A stretch of 64,000 bases of DNA from positions 42,693,751 through 42,757,750 of the forward strand of contig NC_054704.1 of assembly GCF_016097555.1 (NCBI RefSeq). Direction: 5' to 3'. The number at the start of each line of letters is the position of its first letter. The stretch's first letter is position 1. The DNA comes from Gigantopelta aegis (lineage: Eukaryota; Mollusca; Gastropoda; Neomphalida; Peltospiridae). Below are positions 23,162-34,049 of the stretch, in pieces. The notes beneath the pieces are model-generated. The model searched no databases and was not told where the DNA came from. It saw only the letters and a list, made by a program, of their open reading frames with translations. The position numbers and the translations under genes are program-made.

Positions 23162-23191
23162 TCACTCTGAGTAGATGAAGGCACTTATAGA

Positions 23192-24120
23192 ATGAAATTA
23201 AATTAAGTCTCATTAAAATTCTTGAATCAGCTCTTTTTAAACAATTTTTTTTTTTTTACTGAATTCAACATCAATTTGTATTTCCCAGTCTAGTAAATGA
23301 CAGCTTAAACCCATATTTTTTTCCTAAAAAATCTCATTTATGTTCAGCCTTAATTATATTATACGTTATTCAACTGTTTAAAGCAATGCAGCTGGTGACA
23401 CCTGTCTAATGCAGTGAATAATGCAACTAAATTGGACCCCTAAGTTTCTTATTTAAAAAACAATTTAAATGTCCATTCTTCAATAAACCGAATCAATAAA
23501 AATCATTAAATTTATACAAGCTACTGGAAATGAGCAATCTTTGGGAACCAATTAAGGAATTTTAACTTAGTGCAGGTCATTAACATCTTTTTTGGACAGA
23601 TGCTTGTAGCTAAAGTATGTGACTAGTTTAACATGCATGAATATATAAGCACAAAATAAAAATCACACAATGGAACTAAATAAAGTCTCATTAAAATTTT
23701 TGAATTAGCTCTTTTTAAACAAGTATATTTTGACTGAATTCAGCTTTAATTTGTATTTTTCAGTCCAGTAAATGACAACTTAATGTTGTGGGTTTTTTTT
23801 TATTTCAGCCTTAATTATTTTATGCATTATTCAACTGTTTAAAGCAATGCAGTCAGCAACGCCTGTTTAATACAATAAATAGCACCTAAATTGGACCACC
23901 TAAGTCTCTTATTAAACAACCAATGTAAATGTCCGTTCTTCAATAAACCAAATCAATCAAAATAATTAAATTTACACAAGCTACTGGAAATGAGCAGTCG
24001 TTTTAGGAACCAATTAAGGAATTTTGACCTAGATCAGGTCATTGACATCTGTTTTGGACAGATAGCTAAAGTAAGTAACTAGGTCAGCATGCATGAATAT
24101 AAAAGCACAAAATAAAATTG
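23192..24120. repeat. Direct tandem duplication, ~470-bp unit, 2 copies
   Basis: 23192-23668 and 23671-24120 are colinear. Both carry 'agtctcattaaaatt', 'tgaattcagc/aac', 'ttcaataaac', 'ctactggaaatgagca', 'ccaattaaggaatttt' and end 'agcacaaaataaaa'. Divergence is by scattered substitutions and small indels, so the duplication is not recent. No coding frame. Confidence 0.85.
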
Positions 24121-24740
24121 ACAAGAAGATGAAATATAGGTCAAGGTTGGTGATTGTACATATAGTACAATGTATCTAAACTAAAAGGAATTTTTAGAAT
24201 TGAGATCAATATATTTATTAAACAAATCAGAATAGAGGAAGAATAAAATTCAAATAGTCATATTTAGAGAAATGGATAAAGTAAATAGAGTAAAGAAAAA
24301 GACAGACCTTAGACTATTGGGTGAAAACTAGAATTAGAAAACAGAAACAGATCTCAAAATGTTCATGCAGACCTTTACTGTGTGGATAAGTTAATTATGT
24401 TTAAAAAAAAACCCTGAATGTTCTAGCAGGGAAGTAAAAACAGCTCAGAAGTTCTCAGTGAAAACCACATCCAAGGTAAACAAATTGCAAAAATTTCCAT
24501 CTGACAAGCAAAGCAAAGCAAAGCTACAGGAAATGAAACAAATACGGTAAGCCTTTTTTTCAGTGGTTTATTGACACAAATGCAAAAGAATTGTCTTGAA
24601 CACTGTGACGGTTTCCATATTGTTACTAACATCAGTGAATGTTATCAATAGCACTGGAGATTGTAATTAACATTTTTGGAGATTATTCTCTGTACTGTTG
24701 AAGAATATCAACAGCATTAAAGATTGTCATCAATACCACT

Positions 24741-24987
24741 GAAAGGAAGGAAGGAAATGTTTTATTTAACAACGCACTCAACACATTTTTATTTACAGTT
24801 ATATGGCGTCGGACATATGATTAAGAACCACACAGATATTGAGACAGGAAACCTGCTGTTGCCACTTCATGGGCTACTCTTTTTGATTAGCAGCAAGGGA
24901 TCTTTTATATGCACTATCCCATAGACAGGATAGCACATACCACGGCCTTTGAGTTACCAGTCATGGTGCATTGGCTGGAGTGAGAAA
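24741..24987 (-). mobile_element. SINE, tail II, 5'-truncated, with target-site duplication
   Basis: Minus-strand copy that stops inside the body ('gcattggctggagtgagaa') without a tRNA head. Flanks atcaataccactg occur on both sides, confirming retroposition with 5' truncation. Confidence 0.85.
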
Positions 24988-25252
24988 TCAATACCACTGG
25001 AAATTACTGAGTTTGTATCACAGCAGCCCTCAAAATTAGTTGCGAATGATAGATCAGGACTCCTGTTGGTTATGTTTTGGTGTTTTCAAGTTTTTGTTTT
25101 GCAATAAATAGTTTTCACAATTTTCTCAGGCAGTGGCACTTAATTACTGTACAGTAACAAATAATATCTAAATAAAAGAACATGTTTTGAATTGCTTTTC
25201 TGTCCCCGGAACAGGCCATGCGAGAAACCGGACCCAGGATGCACATGCCCGA

Positions 25253-25771
25253 AACCGTAGTGGTATAGAGGCATAACAAAAAGGTTTGAGCTTAACCCTA
25301 GTGGTATAGGGGCATAACAAAAAGGTTTGAGCTTAACCCTAGTGGTATAGGGGCATAACAAAAAGGTTTGAGCTTAACCCTAGTGGTATAGGGGCATAAC
25401 AAAAAGGTTTGAGCTTAACCCTAGTGGTATAGGGGCATAACAAAAAGGTTTGAGCTTAACTGTAGGGGCATAACAAAATGGTTTGAGCTTAACCGTAGGG
25501 GTATAGGGGCATAACAAAAAGGTTTGAGCTTAACCCTAGTGGTATAGGGGCATAACAAAAAGGTTTGAGCTTAACTGTAGGGGCATAACAAAATGGTTTG
25601 AGCTTAACCGTAGGGGTATAGGGGCATAACAAAAAGGTTTGAGCTTAACTCTAGTGGTAATGGGGCATAACAAAAAGGTTTGAGCTTAACCCTAGGGGTA
25701 TAGGGGCATAACAAAAAGGTTTGAACTTAACCCTAGTGGTATAGGGGCATAACAAAAAGGTTTGAGCTCAA
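25253..25771. repeat. Minisatellite, 41-bp unit, about 13 copies
   Basis: Unit 'cctagtggtataggggcata' plus 'acaaaaaggtttgagcttaa' and a C. Two units are shortened and share the variant 'tgtaggggcataacaaaatg', each followed by a 'ccgtaggggtata' unit. This shows a duplicated higher-order block. Confidence 0.95.
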
Positions 25772-26850
25772 GCTCCAATTGCTTTTGTTGTATTTCGTAT
25801 GGTGCTAGAAATTCTTACTGACACCATTTTAATTGCATTAATATTTAATAGTAAGAAATTAAACCCAGTGAAATTCTTTCTGACATTAACATCTCATGGA
25901 AATTAAATGGGTCTTATTAAACATCGAAATGCACTAAAATTTACTGACTGAAAAGTTTGATGTTAAGTATGATCCTTCAGAACGATCCACTCAGACTGGC
26001 AACCAACTGTACATGTATTTTGCCTTCTAGGTAAAATTTCAAAACTAGAGCAATAACCGAATCAGTTATGATTGAAAAATACCATGTAACCTATTAATCA
26101 GTTACCCGACTACAGCTTATTTCAAGGACTGTCAATGGAGTGTATTAAAGACTGTCATCAACACCACTGGAGATTGGCATCAACACCATTGGAAGTAAAG
26201 TTAAGTTACATGGTAGTTTGATATTTGGTCTGTACAACATAGCATCATTTATTCCAATTATGAAAACAACAACAGTCATGATTACAGGACATCCAGAGAA
26301 AACATTTGCACCCTGGAAAGCCAAATGACATTAGTTTCCTTATTGTGGATCTGTTCAGCATGTCGGAGCAATTAATAGCAATGTATGAGGCTCTTGATGG
26401 TCTATTGCCATACTGTTTGGAATTTAGCCGATAGAAATCATAAACATTAAGTTTGCAGGAACCTGCTGTCAACTTAACCCCAGACTCCAGCAGGTGGTTT
26501 GTCAGCTACAAAATCAAATCAGGACTACTGTGTGCAATTCCATGACCAAAGAAAGGATTGTTTATTTAATAATATCTCAGTAATCGGAACATTTTCAACC
26601 ATGGTTGGTTGGTGTTGAACATAGGCTTATTTTGATGCTTGGTAGAAAGAAAAATAGAGACTGACTGAAAGAGAAAAAAGATAAGGAAGAAGGACAGGGA
26701 ATGAGAGATAGAGAGAGAGAGTGACAGAGATGGATGAAAGAGAGAGGGAAGGACAGAAACAGAGAGAAGAGTCAGAGAGAAAATCTACTGTCACCATATA
26801 CGCTCTTCCTACTGAAAAGAAACAAGGAATCACTCCAAGGAATCCATTAA
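25772..26850. other. No gene recognised; a GA-rich segment at 26640-26790
   Basis: AT-rich DNA with a purine-rich (GA/GAGA) low-complexity stretch. Open frames over it are compositional artefacts. Confidence 0.5.
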
Positions 26851-27072
26851 TCTCATTCCAGCCAGTGCACTATAACTGGTATATCAAATGCTGTGGTATG
26901 TGTTGTCCTGTCTGTGGGATAGTGCATATAAAAGATCCCTAGTTACTAATGGGAAAATGTAGAGGGTTTCCTTTCTAAGATTATATGTTGCAATTACCAA
27001 ATGTTTGACATCCAATAGCCGATGATTAATAAATCAATGTGCTCTAGTGGTGTCATTAAACAAAACAAACTT
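26851..27072 (+). mobile_element. SINE, tail I, 5'-truncated
   Basis: Begins in the body at 'ccagccagtgcactataact', contains core 'aaagatccctagttactaat', and ends 'gtgtcattaaacaaaacaaa'. Confidence 0.8.
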
Positions 27073-27232
27073 CTTCTCTCCAATAAACAAGATGGCACCA
27101 TAGTCTTTGATGTACTAATCATGGGGTACTGGTTGGGATGGCAACTACCATGAGGCCATCGTGGACAAATAATCCTATGGCCCTTTGCACCTCAGGCAAG
27201 CAATCTACCAGTGAACTACATCTTACCCAAAC
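27073..27232 (-). repeat. Diverged SINE head and body fragment
   Basis: Minus-strand body ('catagtctttgatgtactaa') running into a head-like end ('caggcaagcaatctaccagt', 'gaactacatcttaccc'). Abuts the plus-strand SINE end to end. Confidence 0.6.
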
Positions 27233-28538
27233 CTGACGAACCCCCATCCCAGAGTACTACAGAAAAACATTATGTAGCAACTTGTTACATTACATGCTTA
27301 TAATATAATATACATTTTTTTCCATACGGCTAAGAGATATCTGTTGTGTACTAACTGAAGTTCCTATTTTTATGAAATTGGATTAAACAGATCCTTGGGA
27401 TGTTGACCATTTTATGTGCAAGAATTGTTTCTATGATCAACTGCTGACCCTGATGTTAATTCTGTTAACACTTTATCTTAGAATAAAGAAGTTGTTGAAA
27501 CATGCATTTCATTACACCTTTTTATGAGAATACCTAGTGAAGCAAACACTGAAACTGGTGAGATAAAATGAGCAGGTCTATAAGTTCATGAATGGACGTT
27601 CGTCAAACGCAACTAATAATCCAAGTAAATGCTTCCCCCCCACTCTATATGCTAATTGTTTTATCCCCTTCACCACTTGAGTTGGCAATACAAGTACCTA
27701 ATATAATCAATCATATGCAGTTATGTGCAATATTAATATGTATGCCATTGTTAATGGATATTTAGATCCTGGGTTAAAATTTCAGTCAGCAAGGTGAACC
27801 ATTTTAATATCTCCATAAAACCATGTGATTAATTTGTTTCATCCATAAATAATAAATAATACTAGCATAAACATAAAAAAATTTTTAACTAGGATATGGT
27901 GGGGGTTTCTTTTTGTTTAGTTTTTACATTAAAAACACTAAACACAGCTACATTTCAATACATTTTACCCAGCTGCACTGGGTTTTTTCCTTGGACCATT
28001 GGGAATGCCATAAAGAATTTCCTTAGAGAAGTGATGACTTGTATGTTTTCAAACTGAAGTGACTTTAAATGTAATTAAATATAATTACGTTGGTTTTCAT
28101 CATGTTTTTATGTTCTTTTTCCAGCAGCAGTGATGATGTCAGTGCCAACTGTTGCAAATGTGTCTAAAATATTTTGGTCTAATGCATAGTTGTCCCTTTC
28201 TTTGACATGTTGATGCTCATTTCCATGCATGTTAAAAAAAATTTTAAAAACCACAAAAAAAAACCCCACCAACAACAACCAACCCACCCACCAAATAAAT
28301 ATTAAAAATTTAATACTTAGTATTTAATATTATATTTTATATTTTTATAAGTTTTGTTTGGGCCTTTTTTTATTGTCTTTATGAAGATAAAATGCAAAAT
28401 ACAGGTATTCCTTTTCTGACTGTGGCAGCAATGGCATCAACTTTTGCCTTAAAGTGGTTAGCATTAATTTCCACATTTAAATCAGTTTCTCACAAACTAT
28501 TAGTCCCAGGTAAATGAATCTTGGTTTATAGTGGCAGA
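27233..28538. other. No gene recognised (presumed intron)
   Basis: AT-rich, with no recognisable exon, RNA gene or repeat. Confidence 0.5.
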
Positions 28539-28847
28539 TCACTGAAAATGTTTATGGTAGACGAGAATTGTAATTCCGCAGAATTCATCTTTTGGGTTAA
28601 GCACCAAATCAAGATATTTCATTGCTGATTCAGGAGGCACACCCAGCACACATCCTTTATATTTCTGTGCAATATCTTGAAAAGTATGATGCAAAACTTG
28701 AGAGTTCTCAAACAAAAGACAGTGTCTACAAAGGTGTTCCCTGCACTTCCCAGCTTCGTGTATTTGAAGTCTTGAGTTTACAACCATTGTAAAATGTTTC
28801 TGACCAATAGAGCCTTTTCGATGACGTAACATACAAATTAAATACAT
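28539..28847 (-). CDS. Unrecognised 102-codon open frame (hypothetical)
   Basis: A minus-strand frame from ATG at 28847 to a stop near 28539, without low-complexity bias and with several Cys/His (for example GKCREHLCRHCLLFEN). I do not recognise a family. It abuts the truncated left side of a TTAA-type MITE copy (28857-29143), so it may be a piece of an unidentified mobile element or retrocopy rather than a gene. Also possible: chance open frame in AT-rich DNA. No supporting promoter or splice context was found. Confidence 0.2.
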   Translation of the reverse strand: MYLICMLRHRKGSIGQKHFTMVVNSRLQIHEAGKCREHLCRHCLLFENSQVLHHTFQDIAQKYKGCVLGVPPESAMKYLDLVLNPKDEFCGITILVYHKHFQ

Positions 28848-28856
28848 TTTTTTATT

Positions 28857-29143
28857 TAAAATACCAGTGTCTGTATTTACAATGTGTTTTTTGTTGTCCT
28901 AATGCTTGTAGTAGCCCAAACTGGATTTTATCTTTCAATAATTTTTCACATATGAAAAAATATATATCACTAATTAAAGTAAAACCTGAGTGCTACAAGC
29001 ATTAGTATATGACCACAAACACATTCGATATACAGACACTGGTATTCTATACAAGGAAATGTATTTAGTATGAAACAGTAGTCGCCAACAAGGCTCTGTT
29101 ATCACAAACATCTTACAATGGCTGCAAACTCAGGACAGTCCCT
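28857..29143. mobile_element. Palindromic MITE, family 1, left end missing
   Basis: Matches the interior and right end of 14988-15339: 'cagtgtctgtatttacaatg', 'gtagcccaaactggatttta', 'tatacagacactggtattct' and terminus 'ctgcaaactcaggacagtcc', then TTAA at 29144. The left terminal region is not found next to it; 28539-28847 occupies that place. Confidence 0.7.
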
Positions 29144-29147
29144 TTAA

Positions 29148-30009
29148 TTTTGTGGATTTCTTGTTTATAATATATAAATTATACATGGAATTTTAAAATA
29201 CATTTCCTCAATTAATGTAAAATTAAATTCCAAACATACATGTACATCTCTAAAATAAGTTCCTGAAATAAAACAATGAGGAACATTTAAAACAGCTTTA
29301 CTGAATTAAAATAAACATTTGTGCAAGTGACATATAGAATTGAACTTTTTTCAAATTTTAATAGAATGAATCCTTAAAGAGTTTTACTTGAAGAAAATCC
29401 TATTAGATAAAGCTGTTTGATTGGTTGGAGCAAACAGATTCTGACTGATGCTATTTCCCTAAAGACTGGTCTGACCTTATTGCTTCCAGCACAAAGACTT
29501 GTTGTATTTGTAGTGTAAACACAACTAAATAGGTGCTGTTTATCATTCTCAAAAATCAATTTGGACCAATCTCGGTAATGCCGTTCCCTGTGATCAAATA
29601 CCCATTTGTTTTTACTTGAGCAAAACCTGGGGGATTTGTAAATTTACTTTCAAGATTACATATTTAAAGGCAGTTGGTCTTCTTACACCATTGCAGGGTA
29701 TTTCTGATTAACACTTGGTTTTCTGCTTTAAATGTTAGTCTTAACACATCTGGTAACATGACCTATGGTAATCACCCAGTTTGTCTTACATTTATATAAG
29801 GTAACAGTTTCAAATCTGATCTGGAAACATATAAATGCTTATGTTAATGATCAGTTTAAAAGTTTAAAATGGCCATACATCCTGATAAATTAGAAGGATG
29901 TATTGCTATAAAGTACATGCATCTACCAAAACCATGTATCATTCAATGTTTGTCTATGCACGAACCTGTAGGTATCAACAATAAGTACCATACTATATTA
30001 TAAAATAGC
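29148..30009. other. No gene recognised (presumed intron)
   Basis: AT-rich DNA without identifiable features. Confidence 0.5.
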
Positions 30010-30135
30010 CATCACTTACAATGTACACAATCATGGATGAATGGTGAAGAACTTGAGGAACACCTATTCATAGATAATAAATAAGTGTGAAGTGTCTGAG
30101 CGTTTGAAGAGAGACTGGCGCCACAAAATCATGCC
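30010..30135 (+). repeat. Repeat F, copy 1
   Basis: About 125 bp with 'gaatggtgaagaacttgagg', 'aacacctattcatagataa' and 'gtgtctgagcgtttgaag'. The same blocks recur at 37487-37620 just beyond the mitochondrial insertion. Origin unknown. Confidence 0.7.
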
Positions 30136-30446
30136 GTATAATAGACGATCTAGCTCAGACAACGCCCGTGTCTGGCACTAATAGTTGGAGTAATTAACTA
30201 GTTTTATGTAGACTTTGTCATAATGAATAAATTCAATATACAAAACAGATGTCAAAATTATAAAATAGCGGTGACCTGTCCTACATACCCAGCGGCCACT
30301 TAAACTGGATCCCCAAGACGCTAAAGTGTCTGTGTTAAGCGGCCACTGTAAATACATTTTTTTTAATTGTAAACAACAATGACAAGGTGCAGCAGATAAG
30401 CAATGTTCACAACTTCACGGATACTAGTACCTTAGCTTAGTAACTT

Positions 30447-30545
30447 GTTTAACGTGTCCATATACCACTAGGGTTTCGAACACCCTATCCCGAGTCTGGC
30501 CTCCGATAAGATCGGGGGTCTGACTCGGGACAGGGATACTAGTAC
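30447..30545 (+). repeat. Interspersed repeat E, copy 1
   Basis: Blocks 'catataccactagggtttcg', 'cccgagtctggcctc' and 'ctgactcgggacagg' correspond to 47186-47277 and 48125-48221. Each copy contains a short inverted pair (cccgagtc and gactcggg here), suggesting a structured small repeat. Confidence 0.65.
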
Positions 30546-31049
30546 CCATTCAGTCTTACAACTCCACAGTGTATTAATTAAGAAACTGACAGTGGAACAC
30601 ATTTAATTGTCTCTGGGTAATCTAAGCTTGACCTTGGTAGATTAATCTACTAGGATAATGCTCTGCATGGAATAGGTATTAAATTAAATGAGAAGACAAA
30701 CTTGTGAGAGAATGAATTCTAAACGGTTAAATTAGTGCTTTTTAATTACATTTCATTATTTCTAAAGAAGGTGACATGTGGAAAGGTGATTTAAAAAAAA
30801 AAACTATAGAGCACATATCCAACAATTAGCAGTACAGACAGTAAAATTTAAAAAAAATTAAAATAAAATACAGATTGTAAAAGTTACCTATATTAAGGTA
30901 ACGTCTTTTTTGGATTAAAAATTTAAGTCTCCCTGTTGTTAAAAACTTCACCCTCTCTAAAGTTTGAGAGAGAAGTGACTTCACTCTATGATTTTGACCT
31001 CACGTGAGGCCTGCATATATTAAAAAAATAAAATAAAATAAATAAATAA
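30546..31049. other. No gene recognised
   Basis: AT-rich, ending in an (AAAT)n tract into which the next SINE is inserted. Confidence 0.5.
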
Positions 31050-31364
31050 ATGTTTTATTTAACGATGAACTCAACACATTGCATTTATGGTTATATGACG
31101 TCAGACATATGGTTAAGGACCACAGAGATATTGAAAGTGGAAACCTGCTGTCGCCACTTCATGGGCTACTCTTTTCGATTAGCAGCAAGGTATCTTTTAT
31201 ATGCACCATCCCACAGACAGGGTAGTACATACCACGGCCTTTGTTACACCAATCATGGTGCACTGGCTGGAAAGAGAAATAGCCCAATAGGCCCACTGAT
31301 GGGGATCGATCCCAGACCGACCGCGCATCGAGCGAGCGCTGTACCACTGAGCTACGTCTTGCCC
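31050..31364 (-). mobile_element. SINE, C-head with tail II, embedded in (AAAT)n
   Basis: Full-length minus-strand copy with tail 'aaatgttttatttaacgatg' and head end 'ctgagctacgtcttgcccc'. (AAAT)n microsatellite lies on both sides, so the target-site duplication cannot be separated from the simple repeat. Confidence 0.88.
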
Positions 31365-31365
31365 C

Positions 31366-31400
<35 letters not shown>

Positions 31401-31515
31401 AGACAAACAAACTTGGTTTCCAATTAAACTTTATAGTGCCAAATGGAGCATTATATCTTCATGCTTTTCTTATTTCTCTTTCTTTCTTTTTTTTGAGGAA
31501 AGAAAGAAAAGTAAG

Positions 31516-31541
31516 AAAGAAATGTTTTATTTAACGACGCT
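31516..31541 (-). repeat. Short SINE tail II fragment
   Basis: 'gaaatgttttatttaacgac' only; the rest of the SINE is absent. Confidence 0.6.
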
Positions 31542-32180
31542 TTTTTTTAGGAAGGGAGGTATACATTTTATTTAAACCTGCAGAGATATTTTGCTAAATC
31601 TCAAAAATAAAAAGAGAAGATTTCCTTATATAGACACGAGAATTGATTTTTTAAAGCATTTTCTCAGGATTGTTAGGATATACATAACTCTGCAATAAAC
31701 TGCCACAATGTCTGAGTTGAATGGGGTCATCCATTGACAGTATAAGGTTTATGAAGATGTTAGATCATAAAATCTTTAATAAAATGCAAGAGATTGAACC
31801 AAAGGCATAAAAATAAAAAATAAAACCACTATCTTCACAAATTTGCAAACGACTGATCGAAACAGTAAAGAAAAAATTGAACAAATGACCATCAATATGA
31901 TATGCAAATGCTTAAGTACTGGAAAGAAAATAGTTTGTCTTTCTCATTTAGTATTCAATTGAAAGACTAAAGGTTATCAAGGATTTATTAGACTCTTTTA
32001 AAAAATACAGGTAGCTCTTCCAGAAATGATGACAATGGGGGATGAGATGCACCAAAATTCTTTACTTTACGTCTGCTAAAATAAAACATTAATTATGAAT
32101 AAAACTGATATTTAAAAATACCTCCATATAATCCTTCTGAAGCAGACCCACAGAAAGGGAAAAATCGTTTTAATGAACTA
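31542..32180. other. No gene recognised
   Basis: AT-rich DNA without identifiable features. Confidence 0.5.
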
Positions 32181-32629
32181 GGGCCTAATTCACAAACATC
32201 TCTTGGACTCTCTTAAGGAAGGAAATATTTTATTTAATGACGCACTCAACACATTTCATCTATGGTTATATAGCATCGGACATAAGGTTAAGGACCACAC
32301 AGATATTGAGGGAGGAAACCCGCTGTCGCCACTTCATGGGCTACTCTTTTCGATTAGCAGCAAGGGATCTTTTATATGCAGCATCCCATAGACAGGATAG
32401 TACATACCACGGCCTTTGATGTACCAGTCGTGGTGCACTGGCTGGAGCAAGAAATAGCCCAATGGGCTCACTGACGGGGATCGATCCCAAACCAACCACG
32501 CATCAAGTGAGCACTTTACCTCTAGGCTATGTCTCTCAACGGCTCTCTCAAGCAACATTATGTATGCCATTTTACATTGCCTTGCACTGTGAGATCGCAA
32601 AATTGCAACAGTTTAGTTAATTAGGCCCC
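32181..32629. mobile_element. Short MITE (GGGCCTAATTCAC termini) split by a SINE
   Basis: Ends gggcctaattcaca (left) and aattaggcccc (right) are inverted. With the SINE removed the element is about 120 bp and matches 6042-6160, including 'cactgtgagatcgcaa'. Confidence 0.75.
32218..32542 (-). mobile_element. SINE, C-head with tail II, nested in a MITE, with target-site duplication
   Basis: A 325-bp minus-strand SINE flanked by ctctcttaag (32208-32217) and ctctctcaag (32543-32552). Its position inside the MITE shows it is younger than that MITE copy. Confidence 0.88.
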
Positions 32630-33064
32630 TGAACGATTGGCTTCTAACATGACATACTGGTTAGGTTAAAGCTTTTGTTGTAATTAATATTCAGTTGGAA
32701 GATCAGACTGGGTTACTGCTACCAGCAGTAGATTTCTTGGGGGGGGGGGGGGTATGTTTGATTATCTTATAGATGGACTTCAAATCCTTTGCCACCTTTA
32801 ATAATAAATGGGATGCATTTTGTGCCACTGAAATTGTATTAGTTTCTGCTCTCCAGCTGCCGTAGTAATTGAGTTAGGGATAACCAGATGCTGGTGTTTG
32901 ACATAGATAATATTTCCTGTGTTAAAGATCTATATTGTCAGTGATTTTTGACAAATAATACAGTCTCTATTAAACCACTATCTAAACTACCATTGTAACT
33001 AAGAGTTAGACAATAGATATATATATTTATAGGTAGCACTAAACCAAATAATTTCCGACTGGGT
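32630..33064. other. No gene recognised; left flank of the NUMT
   Basis: AT-rich DNA with a G run near 32740-32752. No exon, RNA gene or defined repeat was supported. The junction with mitochondrial sequence lies somewhere between about 33050 and 33085. Confidence 0.5.
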
Positions 33065-33084
33065 CAAAGTTTGAGGTGCACAGA

Positions 33085-33677
33085 ACTTTTGAAGGGCACC
33101 ATACTAGAGAAATGTCTATAAAGGTCTTTGTTTAGGTATAATTTTATTTATTGTATCGGAGGTGTTGTTTTTTTTTGCTTTTTTCTGAGCCTATTTTCAT
33201 AGAAGATTGGCTCCAACACCTGAATTAGGTTCTTGTTGGCCTCCTGTTGGAATTTCCCCTTTGAATCCTTTTGATGTTCCTTTGTTGAATACGGCTGTGT
33301 TACTAGCATCGGGTGTTACTGTTACTTGGGCCCATCATTCCTTAATACAGGGAGACCGTCCTGGGGCTGTGCAAGGTTTGCTGTTTACTGTGTTATTGGG
33401 GGGGTATTTTAGTTATCTTCAAGCTGGTGAATATTATGAGGCATCTTTTTCTATTTCCGATGGGGCGTATGGGTCAACTTTTTTTGTTGCGACCGGATTT
33501 CATGGCCTGCATGTGCTTATTGGAAGAACATTTCTTACTGTATGTCTGATTCGTGCCTGGTCTTATCATTTTTCGGATAAGCATCATTTTGGGTTCGAGG
33601 CTGCTGCTTGATATTGACACTTTGTGGATGTTGTTTGGTTATTTTTGTATCTTTCTATTTATTGATGGGGATCTTAG
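33085..33677 (+). pseudogene. cox3: Cytochrome c oxidase subunit III, 5'-truncated and frameshifted (NUMT)
   Basis: Mitochondrial code. Recognisable from TFEGHHT, then [44 protein letters not shown], and the C-terminus ending in WWGS with TAG at 33675-33677. The N-terminal part of the protein (transmembrane helices 1-2) is missing. A 2-bp gain (or 1-bp loss) near 33106-33116 shifts the frame between HHT and YKGL, and a Cys stands where an Arg is usual (tgt for cgt) shortly after. COX3 is a core subunit of respiratory complex IV. This copy cannot be expressed from the nucleus because of four in-frame TGA codons. These defects are the clearest decay in the whole insert. Confidence 0.9.
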
Positions 33678-33688
33678 GTAAGACTTAT

Positions 33689-33757
33689 CTTCAGATGGCT
33701 GAGTAATAAAGCAACAGATTTTTAATTTGTTTACGATATAATAATTATCTCTGGAGG
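33689..33757 (+). tRNA. trnK: Mitochondrial tRNA-Lys (anticodon TTT), NUMT copy
   Basis: Seven-pair acceptor stem (cttcaga with tctggag), anticodon stem acaga/tttgt with loop tttttaa (anticodon at 33721-33723). Expected position directly after cox3. Confidence 0.88.
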
Positions 33758-33767
33758 ACCAGGTTAA

Positions 33768-33834
33768 GGTGCTGTACTTTAAGATAAAAGGTTTGATTTG
33801 CATTTAAGTAATGGGACTAGTGTCCCCAGCTCCA
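33768..33834 (+). tRNA. trnA: Mitochondrial tRNA-Ala (anticodon TGC), NUMT copy
   Basis: Acceptor ggtgctg/cagctcc (one T-T mismatch), D stem cttt/aaag, anticodon loop tttgcat, T stem gggac/gtccc. Confidence 0.88.
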
Positions 33835-33842
33835 CATGTATA

Positions 33843-33912
33843 CAGCAAAAAATGAGATAAATCATTTACGGTTACGGCCCGTAAGCAGACAGTGAGATTC
33901 TGTCTTTGCGAA
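33843..33912 (+). tRNA. trnR: Mitochondrial tRNA-Arg (anticodon appears to be ACG), NUMT copy
   Basis: D stem atga/tcat, anticodon stem tacgg/ccgta with loop ttacggc, T stem gacag/ctgtc. The acceptor stem pairs well only over gcaaa/tttgc. Most molluscs use TCG here, so ACG is either the true mitochondrial state or a change after transfer. Confidence 0.78.
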
Positions 33913-33914
33913 GA

Positions 33915-33979
33915 TAGATTGAGGCCAAAGGTTGAGGCGTTTGATTGTTAATCAAAAGACTGTGAGTATCACTAATCTA
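33915..33979 (+). tRNA. trnN: Mitochondrial tRNA-Asn (anticodon GTT), NUMT copy
   Basis: Acceptor tagattg/taatcta (seven pairs incl. one G-T), anticodon stem tttga/tcaaa with loop ttgttaa. Confidence 0.9.
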
Positions 33980-34049
33980 GGGTACTACGCCGGAGTTGAA
34001 CGGATTACATTGATGCTGTAAAACATAAGAACATGTTTCTTTAGTGCCT
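33980..34049 (+). tRNA. trnI: Mitochondrial tRNA-Ile (anticodon GAT), NUMT copy
   Basis: Acceptor gggtact/agtgcct, anticodon stem ttaca/tgtaa with loop ttgatgc. It ends immediately before the nad3 start codon, as in a working mitochondrial genome. Confidence 0.9.

Noticed and set aside
24431..24476. Short AG...GT bounded segment with an open frame
   Set aside because: No recognisable protein family, no strong polypyrimidine tract and no link by phase or content to the ferlin exons.
26583..26630. Possible ferlin C2A continuation exon ('IGTF' after an AG)
   Set aside because: The phase does not match the exon at 17262, the following residues do not fit C2A, and a stop follows within eight codons.
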